DNA of 64,000 bases. It comes from Siphonodentalium dalli (Eukaryota > Mollusca > Scaphopoda > Gadilida > Siphonodentaliidae). The position numbers and the translations under genes are program-made. This document shows, in pieces, positions 23,851-36,399 of the stretch; within the stretch, counting starts at the first letter, position 1, and the number at the start of each line of letters is the position of its first letter. Location of the stretch: assembly GCA_032622095.1 (NCBI GenBank), contig CP136061.1, positions 230,702,944 through 230,766,943 on the forward strand, written 5' to 3'. The notes beneath the pieces were generated by a model. It did not search any database, was not told where the DNA came from, and saw only the letters and a program-made list of their open reading frames with translations.

Positions 23851-24489
23851 TGGAATAACTGTAAAAGTCCAACGAGAGCAAAATTGTGATCAAAAGTTTA
23901 TGGTAAACATTGAAAAAGGTCCAACCATACCAACCTGTTGATTAAATATTCTGAAAATTCATATTCATACTTAAATATTTGAACTACATGTAATACTACA
24001 GCTATAAGATTATATAATTGTTGACAAGTCACTCACTGTAACAGTTTTGTTTACATAACATTGGAAAAGGTCCAATCTGTTGATTAAATATTCTGAAAAT
24101 GTTATTCATAGTTAAATATTTGAACTAATAATACAGCTAGAATTATATATTTGTTGACAAATCACTGTAACAGTTTTGTTTACATAACAATAGTTTCAAC
24201 AGATGTAATTTTGTTATTGGCAATCTGTCAGTAAGTGTATCTATTTCTCAATGCTCTTAGGGCATGCTGACCTTTATACAATTTTAATAAAAAAAACATT
24301 TGCACAATATAGTGGGTCGCCATTGAGGAGGCCTCCCTTGAAATCTCCAGTTGGCGGTTTGCCACACCATCCCGAACTAGACAAACCTCTTTGGTGGCCC
24401 CTTGCATTGAACCTATTAATTAAACCGGTACTTCAAGCTGGTATATACCCCTCTTATATAAGGATGGAAGATGCTACCAATTTCAAACC

Positions 24490-27400
24490 GATGGTATTTC
24501 TTCAGAGTTGACTCTCTTGTATTATGAAAGCAAGCCCAATGAGGCCATGCACCTATTGTATGTTTATAACACACAAAAGACTATATCTTAGCAGAATGTA
24601 TGTCTCTGATGATACAAACAATAAAATATCCAATGTATCCATAGTTGAATTTCATTTGGCAATATAGGAAAGCATACAATGTGACTTTATTTAGTTTCCA
24701 CAAAGTATTTAAAGTAAAATATCCATCAAGTGATGTATTCTGCCTTGTCCTATATATTAAAATGCATGCAATGGACATGAGAAATGCTTAATTTATTGGT
24801 AGAGATGTCCATCTGATAAGAAATACTGACATTTTAGGTTTGATACACCATTTCATCTGGCTTGGTATCTTTTAAATTTGAAACCTAAGGGAATTTATTC
24901 AGCTTTGACTCTCTAAATTATGGAAGAAAGCCCAAATGAAGCCACTATTTGCATGTTAGTAACATGTATAAGGCTATATCTCAATAGAATACATGTCTCT
25001 GATAAAATGCACAATAAAATATCCATAGTTCAATTGCATTTGGCTATAGAGGGATGCATACAATATTGCTTTTATGTAGTTTCCACAGACTATTTTAAGT
25101 AAAATATCCATCAAATGATGTTTTCTACATAGCCTTGTATATTAAAATGCATGTAATGACCATGGGAAATGTTTAATTCATTAGTTGATATGTCCATCTG
25201 ATAAGAAATACTGACATTTGAGGTTTAAAATACCATTTCATGGGATTATGGGATCATAAATATCAAACTAAGGGAATTTCTTCAGATTTGACTCTCTAAA
25301 TAATGGAAGAAAGCCCATATGAAGCCACTATTTGCATGTTAATGACATGTATAAGGCTATATCTCAACATAATACATGTCGCTGATAAAATACACAATAA
25401 AATATCCATAGTTTAATTGCATTTGGCTATAGAGGGCTGCATACAATATTGCTTTTAAGTAGTTTCCACAGACTATTTTAAGTACGATATCCATCAAATA
25501 ATGTTTTCTACCTTGCCCTATATATCATAATGCACACAGTGACCATGAGAAATGTTTAATTTATTGGGAGAGATGTCCATCTGATAAAAAATACTGCCAT
25601 TTAAGGTTTGATACACCATTTCAGCTGTCTTGGCATCTTACAAATTTAAAATAAGGGAATCTCTTCAGGTTTGACTCTCTAAATTATGGAAGCAAGCCCA
25701 AATGAAGCCACTATTTGCATGTTTATAACATATATAAGGCTATATCTCAACAGAATACATGTCTCTGATGAAATCAACAATAAAATATCCATAGTTTAAT
25801 TTATTTTGGCTATACAGGGATGCATACAACATGGCTTTTAGGTTGTTTCCACAGACTATTTTAAGTAAAATATCCATCAAATGTTGTTTTCTGCCTTGTC
25901 CTATATATTATAATGCATGCAGTGACTATGAGAAATGTTTAATTTATTGGTACAGATGTCCATCTGATAAGAAATACTGTCATTTGAGGTTTGATAGACC
26001 ATTTCAGCTGGCTGGGCATCTTACAAATTTGAAATAAGGGAATTTATTCAGCTTTGACCCTCTAAATTATGGAAAAAAAGCCTAAATTATGCCATTATTG
26101 GCATGTTTATAACATATATAAGGCTATATCTGAACAGAATACATGTCTCAGATGAAATAAACAATACAATATCCATAGTTTAATTTGATTTGGCTATACA
26201 GGGATGCATACAATATTGCTTTTATGTAGTTTCCACTGAATATTTTAAGTAAAATATCCATCAAATCATGTTTTCTATCTTGGCTTATATATTATAATGC
26301 ATGCAGTGACTATGAGAAATGTTTAATTTATTGGTACAGATGTCCATCTGATAAGAAATACTGTCATTTGGGGTTTGATACACCATTTCAGCTGGCTTGG
26401 CATCTTGTAAATTTGAAATAAGGGAATCTCTTCAGGTTTGACTCTCTAAATTATGGAAGCAAACCCAAATAAAGGTACTATTTGCATGTTTATAACATAT
26501 ATAAGGCTATATCTCAACAGAATGCATGTCTCTAATGAAATAAACAATAAAATATCCATAGTTTAATTTCATTTGGCTATACAGGGATGCATACAATATG
26601 GCTTTTATGTAGATTTGACAGACTATTTTAATTAATATTTCCATCAAATGATGTTTCTACCTTGTCCTGTATATTAAAATGTATGCAATGACCATGAGAA
26701 ATGTTTAATTTATTAGTAGAGATGTCCATCTGATAAGAAATATTGCCATTTGAGGTTTGATACACCATTTCAGTTGGCTTCGCATCTTACAAATTTGAAA
26801 TAAGGGAATCTCTTCAGGTTTGACTCTCTAAATTATGGAAGCAAGCCCAAAATGAAGCCACTATTTGCATGTTTATAACATATATAAGGCAATATCTCAA
26901 CCGAATACATGTCTCTGGTGAAATAAACAATAAAATATCCATAGTTTAATTTCTTTTGGCTACACAGGGATGCATACAATATGGCTTTTAGGTTGTTTCC
27001 ACAGACTATTTTAAGTAAAATATCCATCAAATGATGTTTTCTAACTTGTCCTGTATATTAAAATGCATGCAATGACTATGAGAAATGTTTAATTTATTGG
27101 TAGAGATGTCCATCTGATAAGAAATACTGCCATTTGAGGTTTGATACACCATTTCAGCTGGCTTGGCATCTTATAAATTTGAAATAAGGGAATCTCTTCA
27201 TGTCTGACTCTCTAATTTATGGGAGCAAGCCCAAATGAAACCACTATTTGCATGTTTTTAACATATATCTCAACAGAATACATGTCTCTGATCAAATAAA
27301 CAATAAAATATCCATAGTTTAATTTCTTTTGGCTATACAGGGATGCATAGAATATGGCTTTTATGTTGTTTCCACAGACTATTTAATAAAATATCCATCA

Positions 27401-27865
27401 AATGGTGTAATTTATATCAGGCTCTGTGTATTAAAATGCATACAGTTGCAATGAGAAATGTTTAATTTATTGGCAGGAATGTCCATCTGACAAGAAGTAA
27501 CAATATTTGATGTTTGTGACATCAACTCACCGGGCCAGGCTTGCTACAACTTTCAAACTAAGAGAATTTCCTCATGTTTGACTCACTAAATGATGGAAGT
27601 TAGCCCAAATGAAGCAACTATTTGCATGTTTATAATGTATAAGGCTATATCTTTGCAGAAGGCATGTCTCTGATAATAAAAATGATAACATGTCTATAGT
27701 TCATAGTTCAGTTGGTTAGACAGGGTTCATACAATATGGCTTTAATTATAGTTTTCACAAACTAGAAATTTTAGAATATCTATAAAATGATGTAATCTAC
27801 CTTGCCCTGTGTATTAAAAGTGCATGCAATAACCTAATACATGTTCAGTTCATTGGCAAGACTTG
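24490..27865. repeat. 383-bp tandem satellite, about nine units
   Basis: The TTTGACTCTCTAAATTATGG anchor recurs at about 24510, 24907, 25290, 25673, 26056, 26440, 26822, 27206 and 27580. Most spacings are 382-384; the outer ones (397 and 374) deviate. Edge units are more diverged than central ones. Open frames inside are repeat artefacts. It lies entirely in the giant intron. Confidence 0.9.
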
Positions 27866-27866
27866 T

Positions 27867-28190
27867 AAGCCAGTGCATTCTTTTATATATGATGCGAGGC
27901 TCCATATGGATGACTCACATATATAAGAGAATGCTCTAGCACATGGTATGTTAAGACTTTAATGCTGCACCAGCGAATTCCCGCCATGGTCATATATATA
28001 TGGGGGAGGCCCTTTTAACATTTATTATTTATTTAAGTTTGAGCGAAAATATTTGCATTTAAGCACACATATTTGCGCTTAAGCACACATATTTGCGCTT
28101 AAGTTCAAATAACCTCTATCATTTAGGCTTAACCGCAAATGTTTATGCCTAAGCGTAAATCATTTGCGCTTAAACGCAAATGAAAAATAA
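27867..28190. repeat. Partial CCCTTTCATG-family copy and TTTGCGCTTAA tracts
   Basis: GTAAGCCAGTGCATTCTTTT to CTGCACCAGCG matches the interior of the elements at 36144 and 42604. From about 28050, ATTTGCGCTTAAG and its complement CTTAAGCGCAAAT repeat several times and form palindromes. A poly-C run follows at about 28204-28222. Confidence 0.55.
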
Positions 28191-28429
28191 TACGCATTGA
28201 CCACCCCCACCCCCCCCCCCCCAATTAAATTTAAATGGCACAGGTCAAAACACATCACTCAAGTCTATATTGGCCCACCATCTGAGTAATCCCGAGATAC
28301 CTTTTATGAACATGCAAATTGTATAGATCTGTGTGCAGAACATGTCTCTATTATAAAATATACCAGATTTCTATGATGGACGAAATTGATAAATCACAAC
28401 TATACACCTTTTACTGAAGTCGGACTCGG

Positions 28430-28549
28430 ATTACAACGTTTGGTGTGTCCGCTGTTCGCGAACGCTGTTCTTTCGTCAGCCATTTTGGCAACAAAAAAGT
28501 TTTGAGGTCGGAAATGAAGAGATAAACTGCATTTGATCTGATTTTTCAG
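28430..28549 (+). promoter_or_regulatory. Possible promoter and first non-coding exon
   Basis: A locally CpG-containing stretch (CCGCTGTTCGCGAACGC) is followed by CAGCCATTTTGGC, matching the YY1-type core often placed at animal transcription starts. It ends in TTTTTCAG|GTAAGTAAAC, a consensus donor at 28550. It is outside the recognised repeats. Transcription would run plus-strand inside the giant intron, antisense to the EF-hand gene. Confidence 0.3.
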
Positions 28550-28559
28550 GTAAGTAAAC

Positions 28560-29200
28560 TGTTGTAAAGTGTTTTCTCTTCACGAAAATGTTGTTACGAG
28601 TGATATACTTAATTGATCTACGATTACACGTGCGTAATTTATTCATATTTTTCAAATGAAATGATGGTGAATTTTACTGTCGGTGAAATATGGTCGAAAT
28701 TTTAGGATACGTTCAATCTGCTTGTCATTTGTTATGATTTGTCATGTTAAAATAGTAACATCTGATGGACTATGATTATATGGAATTGATCATTCGTATA
28801 ATAATGTACACATCCACAATATTCGCAAAACTGGGAAACTTGGCAAAATCAGTTTTTATTAAATTATATTTTGTGCTTAATTTCTATAGTAAATAAAAGG
28901 AAAAGTATTCGGTAACTGGCTTGAGTGGTAAATTTTACTCTGCAAAAATCAATTTTGGCATAAAGCTATGCATAATTGATGTGTATTATCGGTCGAGATT
29001 TGTATGACAATAGTTGGAAAACAAAAAGGTCACAATTATTGAAAATATAACTTAAAAGGCGATTGTATAGAAAGGTACTTCTTCATAGAATAATTTTGAA
29101 CAAATGTGAACCTGATAATATTAAAAAATAAAATGCTCATTCAATGATTCATTCTAGTTATTGTGTGGCCAATTCATCATTACCTGTAAGAGGCCCCCCA
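28560..29200. other. Intron sequence without recognised feature
   Basis: AT-rich, without clear repeats. Confidence 0.5.
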
Positions 29201-29204
29201 CCCC

Positions 29205-29425
29205 CCTTTTCGTACGCCGTATTCCATGCCCTGTTATGAGGTACGCCGTATTCCGGCCCCTCTGTTAGGAGGTATTCGGTATTCCAAATATACCGGTATT
29301 CCGTATTCGTACGCCGACCTTCCAAAAAATGAAGTTTTCATATATTTTTATGTATTCCATATGGCTGTTAACTGGTATTCTGTATTCCACCCTCTGTGTT
29401 AAGTGGTATTTCGTATTCCATGGGG
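29205..29425. repeat. Cryptic GTATTCCGTATTCC repeat
   Basis: About nine imperfect occurrences of GTATTC, many in GGTATTCCGTATTCC or GTACGCCGTATTCC context, at irregular spacing. Confidence 0.65.
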
Positions 29426-29465
29426 GGTGGTGGGCTGGTGGCCTCATGTACATGTAGTGTACGTT

Positions 29466-30225
29466 CAGACGACCACGATTAATTTGTAAGTAGAGGAATC
29501 AGGCCCGACAAGATCGTGGATGGTTTGTTCACAAAATTGCAATGCGGCGTCGTACATGATTATACCGTAGGTTGAACATCCTAAAGCATGTGATTGACTA
29601 CACCGGTCATTTTCAGCTACAATTTTTATGCACACACCACTGCGAATCTTTCGTCACAAGTGGAGGTACCGGTATAAACCAAGGATACGCCTCAATTTGG
29701 CATCTAAAAATAGTAAAATCAAACAGTGCTTGATATTATTTTTGACCTACGATTTCGATGTGAGCGTGCGCAGTCCAATTATCAGTTATTTCCTATGATG
29801 GAAAAGTTTCGACAAGTTTACGATTGAATCGTGGTCATCTGAACTTTCACTAAGTGAATGTTCTGATGATCACGATTCAATCGTAAGTGGAAAGATTTTG
29901 TTGTGGGTAGTAACCGATACAGTGATAGTTGTACTGCGCATGGTCGGGCATTGTCATGAGTGATAAAAAGTAGTATCAAGCATTTTAGATGCAAAATTGT
30001 GGCGTATCCTTGGCTACCTCCACTTGTGACTGAATCAGAACTGTGTGTGTACTTAAAAATTGTACAAAGTAAATAAAAAAACATAGGGTAGTTAATCACA
30101 TGGTTAACCGCCGAGTCGCCGACAATATACTCATGTGTGATGACATCGTAATCGTGTCAACAAACTATCCATGATTTTGTCAGGCCCGATTCCCCCACTT
30201 ACGATTGAACCATGGTCATCTGAAT
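29466..30225. mobile_element. About 0.76-kb foldback element
   Basis: The outer arms (GTTCAGACGACCACGATT / the complement of ACCATGGTCATCTGAATT), middle arms (CACAAGTGGAGGTACC, GGATACGCC / GGCGTATCC, CTCCACTTGTG) and inner arms (ACGATTGAATCGTGGTCATC / GATCACGATTCAATCGT) pair around about 29850. The outer and inner arms also resemble each other, so the foldback is nested. No coding capacity. Confidence 0.7.
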
Positions 30226-30779
30226 TGCTGAGGACGCTCACATTGTTGGTTGAATGAACTTTACACTTTGTTTATAAATATGTTTGCAAATTATAAAAAT
30301 ACATGTATCCATATCACATACATGTATATGCAGCATATTTTTCTTCTTATTACAGAAATGCCAGATTCATTAGCCACGGTCATTGTTATGGAACTACAGT
30401 ACCGTGTAGTTATGATACACCAAAAGATATCACACCAAAAGTTGAAAATTAATACAACCACACGGATATCGTTAAATTAACTTATATATGCATGTATAAG
30501 ACGAATCACTATCTTGTATTTCCATGCCTGTTTGTGTAATGCCAATGAATGCGGCCTGACAACAGGCGATGGGTGGAGTTTAAAAATTGACACCAGAAAC
30601 AATGTCGGCAACTTCAAAGTTCATGGTGTGCTACATTTAACCCCCTACTTGTATATACTATTTACAAATTTTCTATCAAGCATTCCCATTGCTTATAGAA
30701 AGTATAGTTGGAAAAATAGACGAAAATGGCCATATGATCAGGGGGTCGGAAAATATGTTCAGGCATGTATGCTGATTTT

Positions 30780-33010
30780 TTTCGTTCGACCCTTGTTGGG
30801 ACCCATCCCCGCGTCCAAACATCCACCGGTTTCCACCCCCACCATTCTAACAATAAAACAGATTTGCGGGGGGGGGTGTGGGCAGAGGCGGACTGGGCCA
30901 AAAAACCGGTCCGGGAAATTAATATAATACCGGCCCATCTGTTCGGGGGGTATCCACAGTCCACCTTGGGAAATTCCAACTGCACCCCCCCCCCCACACT
31001 TGAATCAGAATCAGACCAAATACATGTTTTTGCATAATTCCATTTGCACCTCTGGTTCATTGTTGTTCGGCCTGGGGTGAGAAAATTTTGAAAACTATAC
31101 AAGAAGCTCGCAAATCCTAGCATCTCTATATAGACTGGCATCAACTGAAGCGTTCCTATTTTGTTGTAAATTTCAATTGGGGGAGGGTCCGGGAGGGGTG
31201 TGAGATTTTTTTGGGATTTACAGCTGGAATCTCGAGATTAACGGGATCTTTACGTGGTGTTATATGATGCTGACAAGTTCATTTAATGACAAACTTACGA
31301 TTAGCCAATTCGGCTGGTTAAACAACACATGTGGCGGCCCACGTCCGGAGTTTTCCCGGTCTCCCGATCGGCCAGTCCGCCTCTGCCCCCCCCCCCCCCC
31401 CCCCCCATCGTCACATTATGCTCACATGGGGAACCTGCCAACTTCCCAATTTAGGTAACTTCTGTCTTTCCTCGCCGGTTTTCCGCTTCTCGGGTGATAT
31501 ATATTTATATATATATATATTGGCAGTACACATTATCCGAAGTAAAACATTTGACATGTGCAATAATTTCCGAATCAATATATATTCTTAGAAGAGTGCC
31601 ATCTTATTGGATATACGGCAGGTTAAACAACACATGTGGCGGCCCACGTCAGTTTCATTTGCGGCCCAAGTTGTGGTTGGGGCCGCCCAACCACATATAC
31701 CCCCCCCCCCCCCAAACCATAAAAAAAACCCCTCGTATTCTCGCTTGATAGAAAATCACGTGGAATCAGAATTTTTCCGGCCTCCGGCCCATCGGGAAAT
31801 TTCCCGGTCTCCCGATCGGCCAGTCCGCCTCTGGGTGTGGGAGATTCACTGTAAACAGCTGTATATGAATTTCTGTGAATACTATTTGTCATGGATGTTA
31901 ACATTGACATGTAAATAGGAACGACTCATTTTGGGGTCATTCAGCAAAAAAACATGGCTGCCGGTCACCAGCCGGTGGCCATCTTGGAATTCAAAATTCA
32001 ATCCATTAGCATGAGCTACAAGCTATACTGTTTGTCTGATCATCATGAAATTTGTCATTTCTGTTTTATAAATACCGGTATTTCTCTTATTGTAATGAGT
32101 TTTAAGCCAAACAGTCATACGACTTGCAGGAAAAAAAACATTTTAGTTGCGGAAAAAAATGTTTGTTGGTCCCATCAAGTTCATCCACCCCGGCATACGT
32201 GCCCGGAAATCCCCCCTGATATGACGGCCAATATTTTTAAAGAAGTCAATCCGCAGTATAAGTGGTATATACTGGTATGTGTGATATTTGACATGCAGAA
32301 GAACTAATTTGTGCTGCTATCTTCTAGTATACATAATTATGCTTGTATATTATACAGTATAATTTGTTCAATTCCCCAATGATTATGTATAATTGTTTTT
32401 ACTAGTATATGCATGGAAATAGAGTATTTGTGAACTCATCTATTCAAGTAAAGATGATAAAATCAAATGTTGTATTGACACATTGCCCCCCCCCCCCCCC
32501 GGAAAACAAATTTCAGGCAAGTATGGCATTTTTTCCCTTTCGATCATTTTTTGTACCCACCCACCCAAATTTTTTTCCGTTTTCGGCAGTTTTTCCGACC
32601 ATTTTGTTTACACCCACCCCCCTTTTAACACTAAAACAAAGATTTGCGGGGGAAATTCAGCTGTATATGAATTTCTGTGCATACTATTTATCATGGATGT
32701 TAACATGGACATGTAAATAGGAATGAGTCATTTTGAGGTCATTCGGCCAAAAAAACATGGCTGCCAGTGGCCATCTTGGATTTCAAGATTTGCAACAAAA
32801 TACAACACGATAACTGCCTGCAGTCAGTTTACCAGTTATAATTACATTATTTCTCTCATTCAAAGTGGTTTTGAAGCCCAACTCATTGCCAAAACACTAA
32901 AAAAACAAGCAGGAAATTTTTGTTTTAGTTGCGGAAAAAATTGCTTGTTGGTGGCTTTGACCACCCACGCACCCCGGCATACGTGCCGGAATTTTTTTTT
33001 CACCCCCCCC
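30780..33010 (+). repeat. Segmental tandem duplication, one half split by an hAT-type element
   Basis: The half at 30780-30892 plus 31842-32270 matches 32540-33010: AACAATAAAACAGATTTGCG / AACACTAAAACAAAGATTTGCG, CAGCTGTATATGAATTTCTG, TCATGGATGTTAACAT, AAAACATGGCTGCC, GCATACGTGCC. The second half runs straight from GATTTGCGGGGG to CAGCTGTATATG and lacks the 941-bp element. It is a diverged empty site. Confidence 0.7.
30893..31833. mobile_element. hAT-type element A, 941 bp, perfect 8-bp duplication
   Basis: The element begins CAGAGGCGGACTGG and ends CCAGTCCGCCTCTG. GGTGTGGG lies on both sides (30885-30892 and 31834-31841). Terminal CAGAGG with an 8-bp target duplication is diagnostic of hAT transposons. 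An internal GGCCAGTCCGCCTCTG at 31368-31383, and a repeated GGTTAAACAACACATGTGGC at 31317 and 31621, show a composite interior. No transposase is present. Confidence 0.85.
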
Positions 33011-33147
33011 CCCCCCCCAAGCTGTTTAACATGCCTTAAAACATTTACAAATATATGATATTTACAAGACCAATATGATATCATACCGGTACCTATATAC
33101 ATGTATCTGGAATGTTTTTGGGAATATTTGGTGCAGGTACCGGTGTA

Positions 33148-34087
33148 CAGAGGCGGACTGGCCGATCAGGAGACCGGGAAAATTCTGATTCCACGTGATT
33201 TTCTATCAAGCGAGAATCCGAGGGTTTTTTTTACGGTTTGGGGGGGGGGTATATGTGGTTGGGCCGCCCAACCACCACTTGGGCCGCAAATGAAACCGAC
33301 GTGGGCCGCCACATGTGTTGTTTAACCAGCCGTGTATCCAATAAGATGGTACTCTTCTCACATAAATTCATGAGGGCAGAGGCGGACTGCATGGCCGATC
33401 GGGAGACCGGGAAAATTCCGGACGTGGGCCGCCACATGTGTTGTTTAACCAGCCGAATTGGCTAATCGTAATTTTGACATTAAATGAACTTGTCGGCATC
33501 ATATAACACCACGTAAACACCCCATTAATCTCGAGATTTTAACGGTAACTCCCAGCTGTAAATCAAAAAAAATTCTTACGCACCCCTCCCCCAATTGAAA
33601 TTTACAAAAAAATAGGAACGCTTCAGTTGATGCCAGTCTAGTTTATCGGATTCGAGATTTTCTTGTATAGTTTTCAAAATGTTCTCACCCCGGGCCGAAC
33701 AACCATGGACAGCCTGGTGTGTCCTGGTCTCTTGTCCGTAGCCGTGTGCATTTGTCTGGAGTTAGACCGCTAGATGTTAGATTTTATGAAATTTTTCAGG
33801 TAAAAATATCTGAATGGTCTCATACCGGGAATATATAGAACCATGGTTTATGAATATATATGATATTAGACCAGAGGTGCAAATGGAATTAATTATGCAA
33901 AAACATGTATTTGGTCTGCATCTGATTCAAGGGGGGGGGTGCAAATGGAATTATGCAAAAATATGTATTTGGTCTGATTCTGATTCAAGGGGGGAGGGTG
34001 CAGTTGGAATTTTCCAAGGTGGACCAAACAGATGGGCCGGTATTATATTAATTTCCCGGGCCGGTTTCTTGGCCCAGTCCGCCTCTG
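33148..34087. mobile_element. hAT-type element B, 940 bp, opposite orientation, perfect 8-bp duplication
   Basis: It is the reverse of element A, with CAGAGGCGGACTGGCC and CCAGTCCGCCTCTG ends. CCGGTGTA lies at 33140-33147 and 34088-34095. The internal terminus is at 33377. A short segment (TGCAAATGGAATTA to GATTCAAGG) is duplicated at about 33888 and 33949, absent from A. The two different duplications prove separate insertions. Confidence 0.85.
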
Positions 34088-34596
34088 CCGGTGTAACACG
34101 TCACCCCCTCCTGTCTGGATATCTTCCTCCATGGGGGAGTGTATTTGCGAATGTCCTCAGATATCTCACTCGCACACCCTGGGCATTTTCCCCCATGTAT
34201 GACTAAAAGAAAATTCACTCATTTAATATCGTTTGACCCTGAAATGGCCAGAAAGAAATGTTTTATGAGATTTAAGTTTGTTTTTTTATTTTTTATTTTT
34301 GTTTGTTCAAGTAACATTTATCAAATGAGTGAAATTTTAATTTAGTCATTCATGGGGGGTGGTATCCAGAGTGGGGGATATATCCAGGGGGAGATATCTG
34401 TTACACCGGTATATGATACCGGTACATGTATTTGTAGCTGTTTCTGACCATCATGCAGCATTTGAATGGATATAATTTACTGTTATAACTCGGCCCCCGG
34501 GTGATCAATTTGGATGATGTATCTTAATAATATGTATATGATCAGTCATTCCTCTTTTCTGATGTCATTACAAGCATTAAAATCTGTTTTTTTCAG

Positions 34597-34670
34597 ACAG
34601 GAGGAGCTGCTTGACTGGATTGAGACATCAAAATTTCATTCAAGACCTGATATGATTATCTGATAACCAA
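34597..34670 (+). other. Possible terminal exon of a plus-strand transcript
   Basis: CTGTTTTTTTCAG|ACAGGAGG is a strong acceptor. One frame reads QEELLDWIETSKFHSRPDMI with one further Ile and then TGA at 34661-34663. With no coding exon found upstream, the transcript could be non-coding, perhaps starting at about 28430. Confidence 0.25.
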
Positions 34671-36140
34671 TCATAGAATCATGTTTCCTGTCAGAGTGCT
34701 TCTTGCAGACACTGCATGGTGACCCTTAATACCAATATTATTAATTCTGTCCAAGACTGGATGAGGAAGGATTTCAAATGTTATTCGGTGTACATGTACT
34801 GGATACATGTACTGTAGATGTTATCGGTATTCGTTCATGCATGACAATGATGATGACATGTGTGTTGTTGCTGTGTGACAGTGAGTCCTGAGTCTCCTGG
34901 CTATACACATGTACCATATGTATACCTACGGTCGGTATGCACTGAATCCAGTACCATGCTTACCTGGTAACTAGTGCACACTGCAGCGAAGGGGAGGCTT
35001 TAATTTATAACCAAATGACGATCAATGTGTTCATCAAAGGCAAAAATGACACACATATGTATGCATTCCTTCCTTGATGGAGACCGATCAGTGACCTCTA
35101 CATTTTATCAGACTTATGTGGTGAAAATCTTGGCAAGTGAAGTTAGTGAATTCAATTCTACAACAGACGTGTACTTGTATGCTTCATCGAGTCTCAGAAA
35201 ATGTGCACTATGGCATCCAGCGTATGCATAAATTTATTTATATTTCATACTACATTGACCAGAATTTGGAGGTGTACCAGTTTCAAATCTCCACACAAAG
35301 CACAACAGTACCCATGGAACAGTCTCAAGCCTTGTTTCTGAGCTTATCTGAAGGATATGAACTTTTAAGTGACATATTATTGCAGTATGTCAATATAATC
35401 AGATTCATGTACACATACAGGCCTTAAAATCCATAACAGAATCAAAATATTCTAATGTTCCTTTATCTTTGTCAACCTGCTGTATCACCAAGTAATCTGT
35501 ACAATGAGCTTAAAGTGGCTTATACATGTACCATACATGCACATTTAAAGATAGATAATCCGAGTTCACGCTCCTCAATTACTATTTCTTTGGCTTCGGG
35601 GGTAAAACTAATTGATTCGAGTCGAGGAACACACCCTTTAAAGTTCTGAGTTACAAAATATAAATTTTTGAAATCTGTTATTTTTCACCGCCTTGAATAT
35701 TTCCCGGCCTGAGTCGACTGACCTAATCTTGATACCAAGTTGCGATGAACAAAATGTTGATATATAACATGTTTTGGAAAATGTTACACTAGAGTTGACA
35801 GTACTTAGTTAGCATTATGTTTTGGTATTTAATCGATTAAGAAATGTTGTTCTTGGAATCTGATGGTATGGAGACCATCAATTCAGATTGTTTACCTTTA
35901 ATTGTCCATGCTGACTTTAAAGCATAACATATGTTATCTTTATTTTTTGTATCCCTTTATAAAATGGGGTGATAAATTTATATTATACTCACATCTGGTC
36001 TTTCGATATTCTGTGAGTTAATTAATTTATATGAAAGAATGTCATTGCATGCTAGCAATTCTGATAAACATCACTGTTACAGTGACATTACCATCCAATG
36101 TTGAATAAGTCCAATAAGATGCCAAAGTTTAATAAAAACT
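34670..36140. other. Intron sequence without recognised repeat
   Basis: 1.5 kb with no repeat family seen elsewhere here. Short frames at 35025-35649 show no domain. It may be the 3' part of the putative plus-strand transcript. Confidence 0.4.
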
Positions 36141-36143
36141 TAA

Positions 36144-36397
36144 CCCTTCCATGACTGGAGATTCTTGAAATGTTGCTAAAACCCTGCGCCAATGCATTCT
36201 CTTATATTTGCGAGTCTCCAAAATGGAGCCTCACATATATAAGAGAATACATGGCCTAACAATATTTACCTTGACCTTGTAATCCAGTGCATTCTCTTAT
36301 ACATATGATGCTTCCTATGTGAGACTTGCATATATACAATAATTCACTGGTACATGATCTTTAATGCTGTACCAGCGCAGCTCCCATCATGAAAGGG
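36144..36397. mobile_element. CCCTTTCATG-family TTAA element, copy 2
   Basis: TTAA flanks at 36140-36143 and 36398-36401. The ends are CCCTTCCATGACTGGAG and CTCCCATCATGAAAGGG. Interior palindromes include CTCTTATATTTGCGAG and CTCACATATATAAGAG. Confidence 0.7.
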
Positions 36398-36399
36398 TT

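Noticed and set aside
24251-24511. 86-codon Pro/Leu-rich ORF in the giant intron
   Set aside because: No domain recognised; it runs into the first unit of the 383-bp satellite and lacks splice support.
28050-28190. Possible CRISPR-like array of TTTGCGCTTAA repeats
   Set aside because: Units are short, unequal and partly inverted with no spacers, in clearly animal DNA.
30514-31144. ORFs of 137 and 160 codons with Pro/Gly runs
   Set aside because: They overlap on opposite strands and cross the end of hAT element A and poly-C tracts; no domain.
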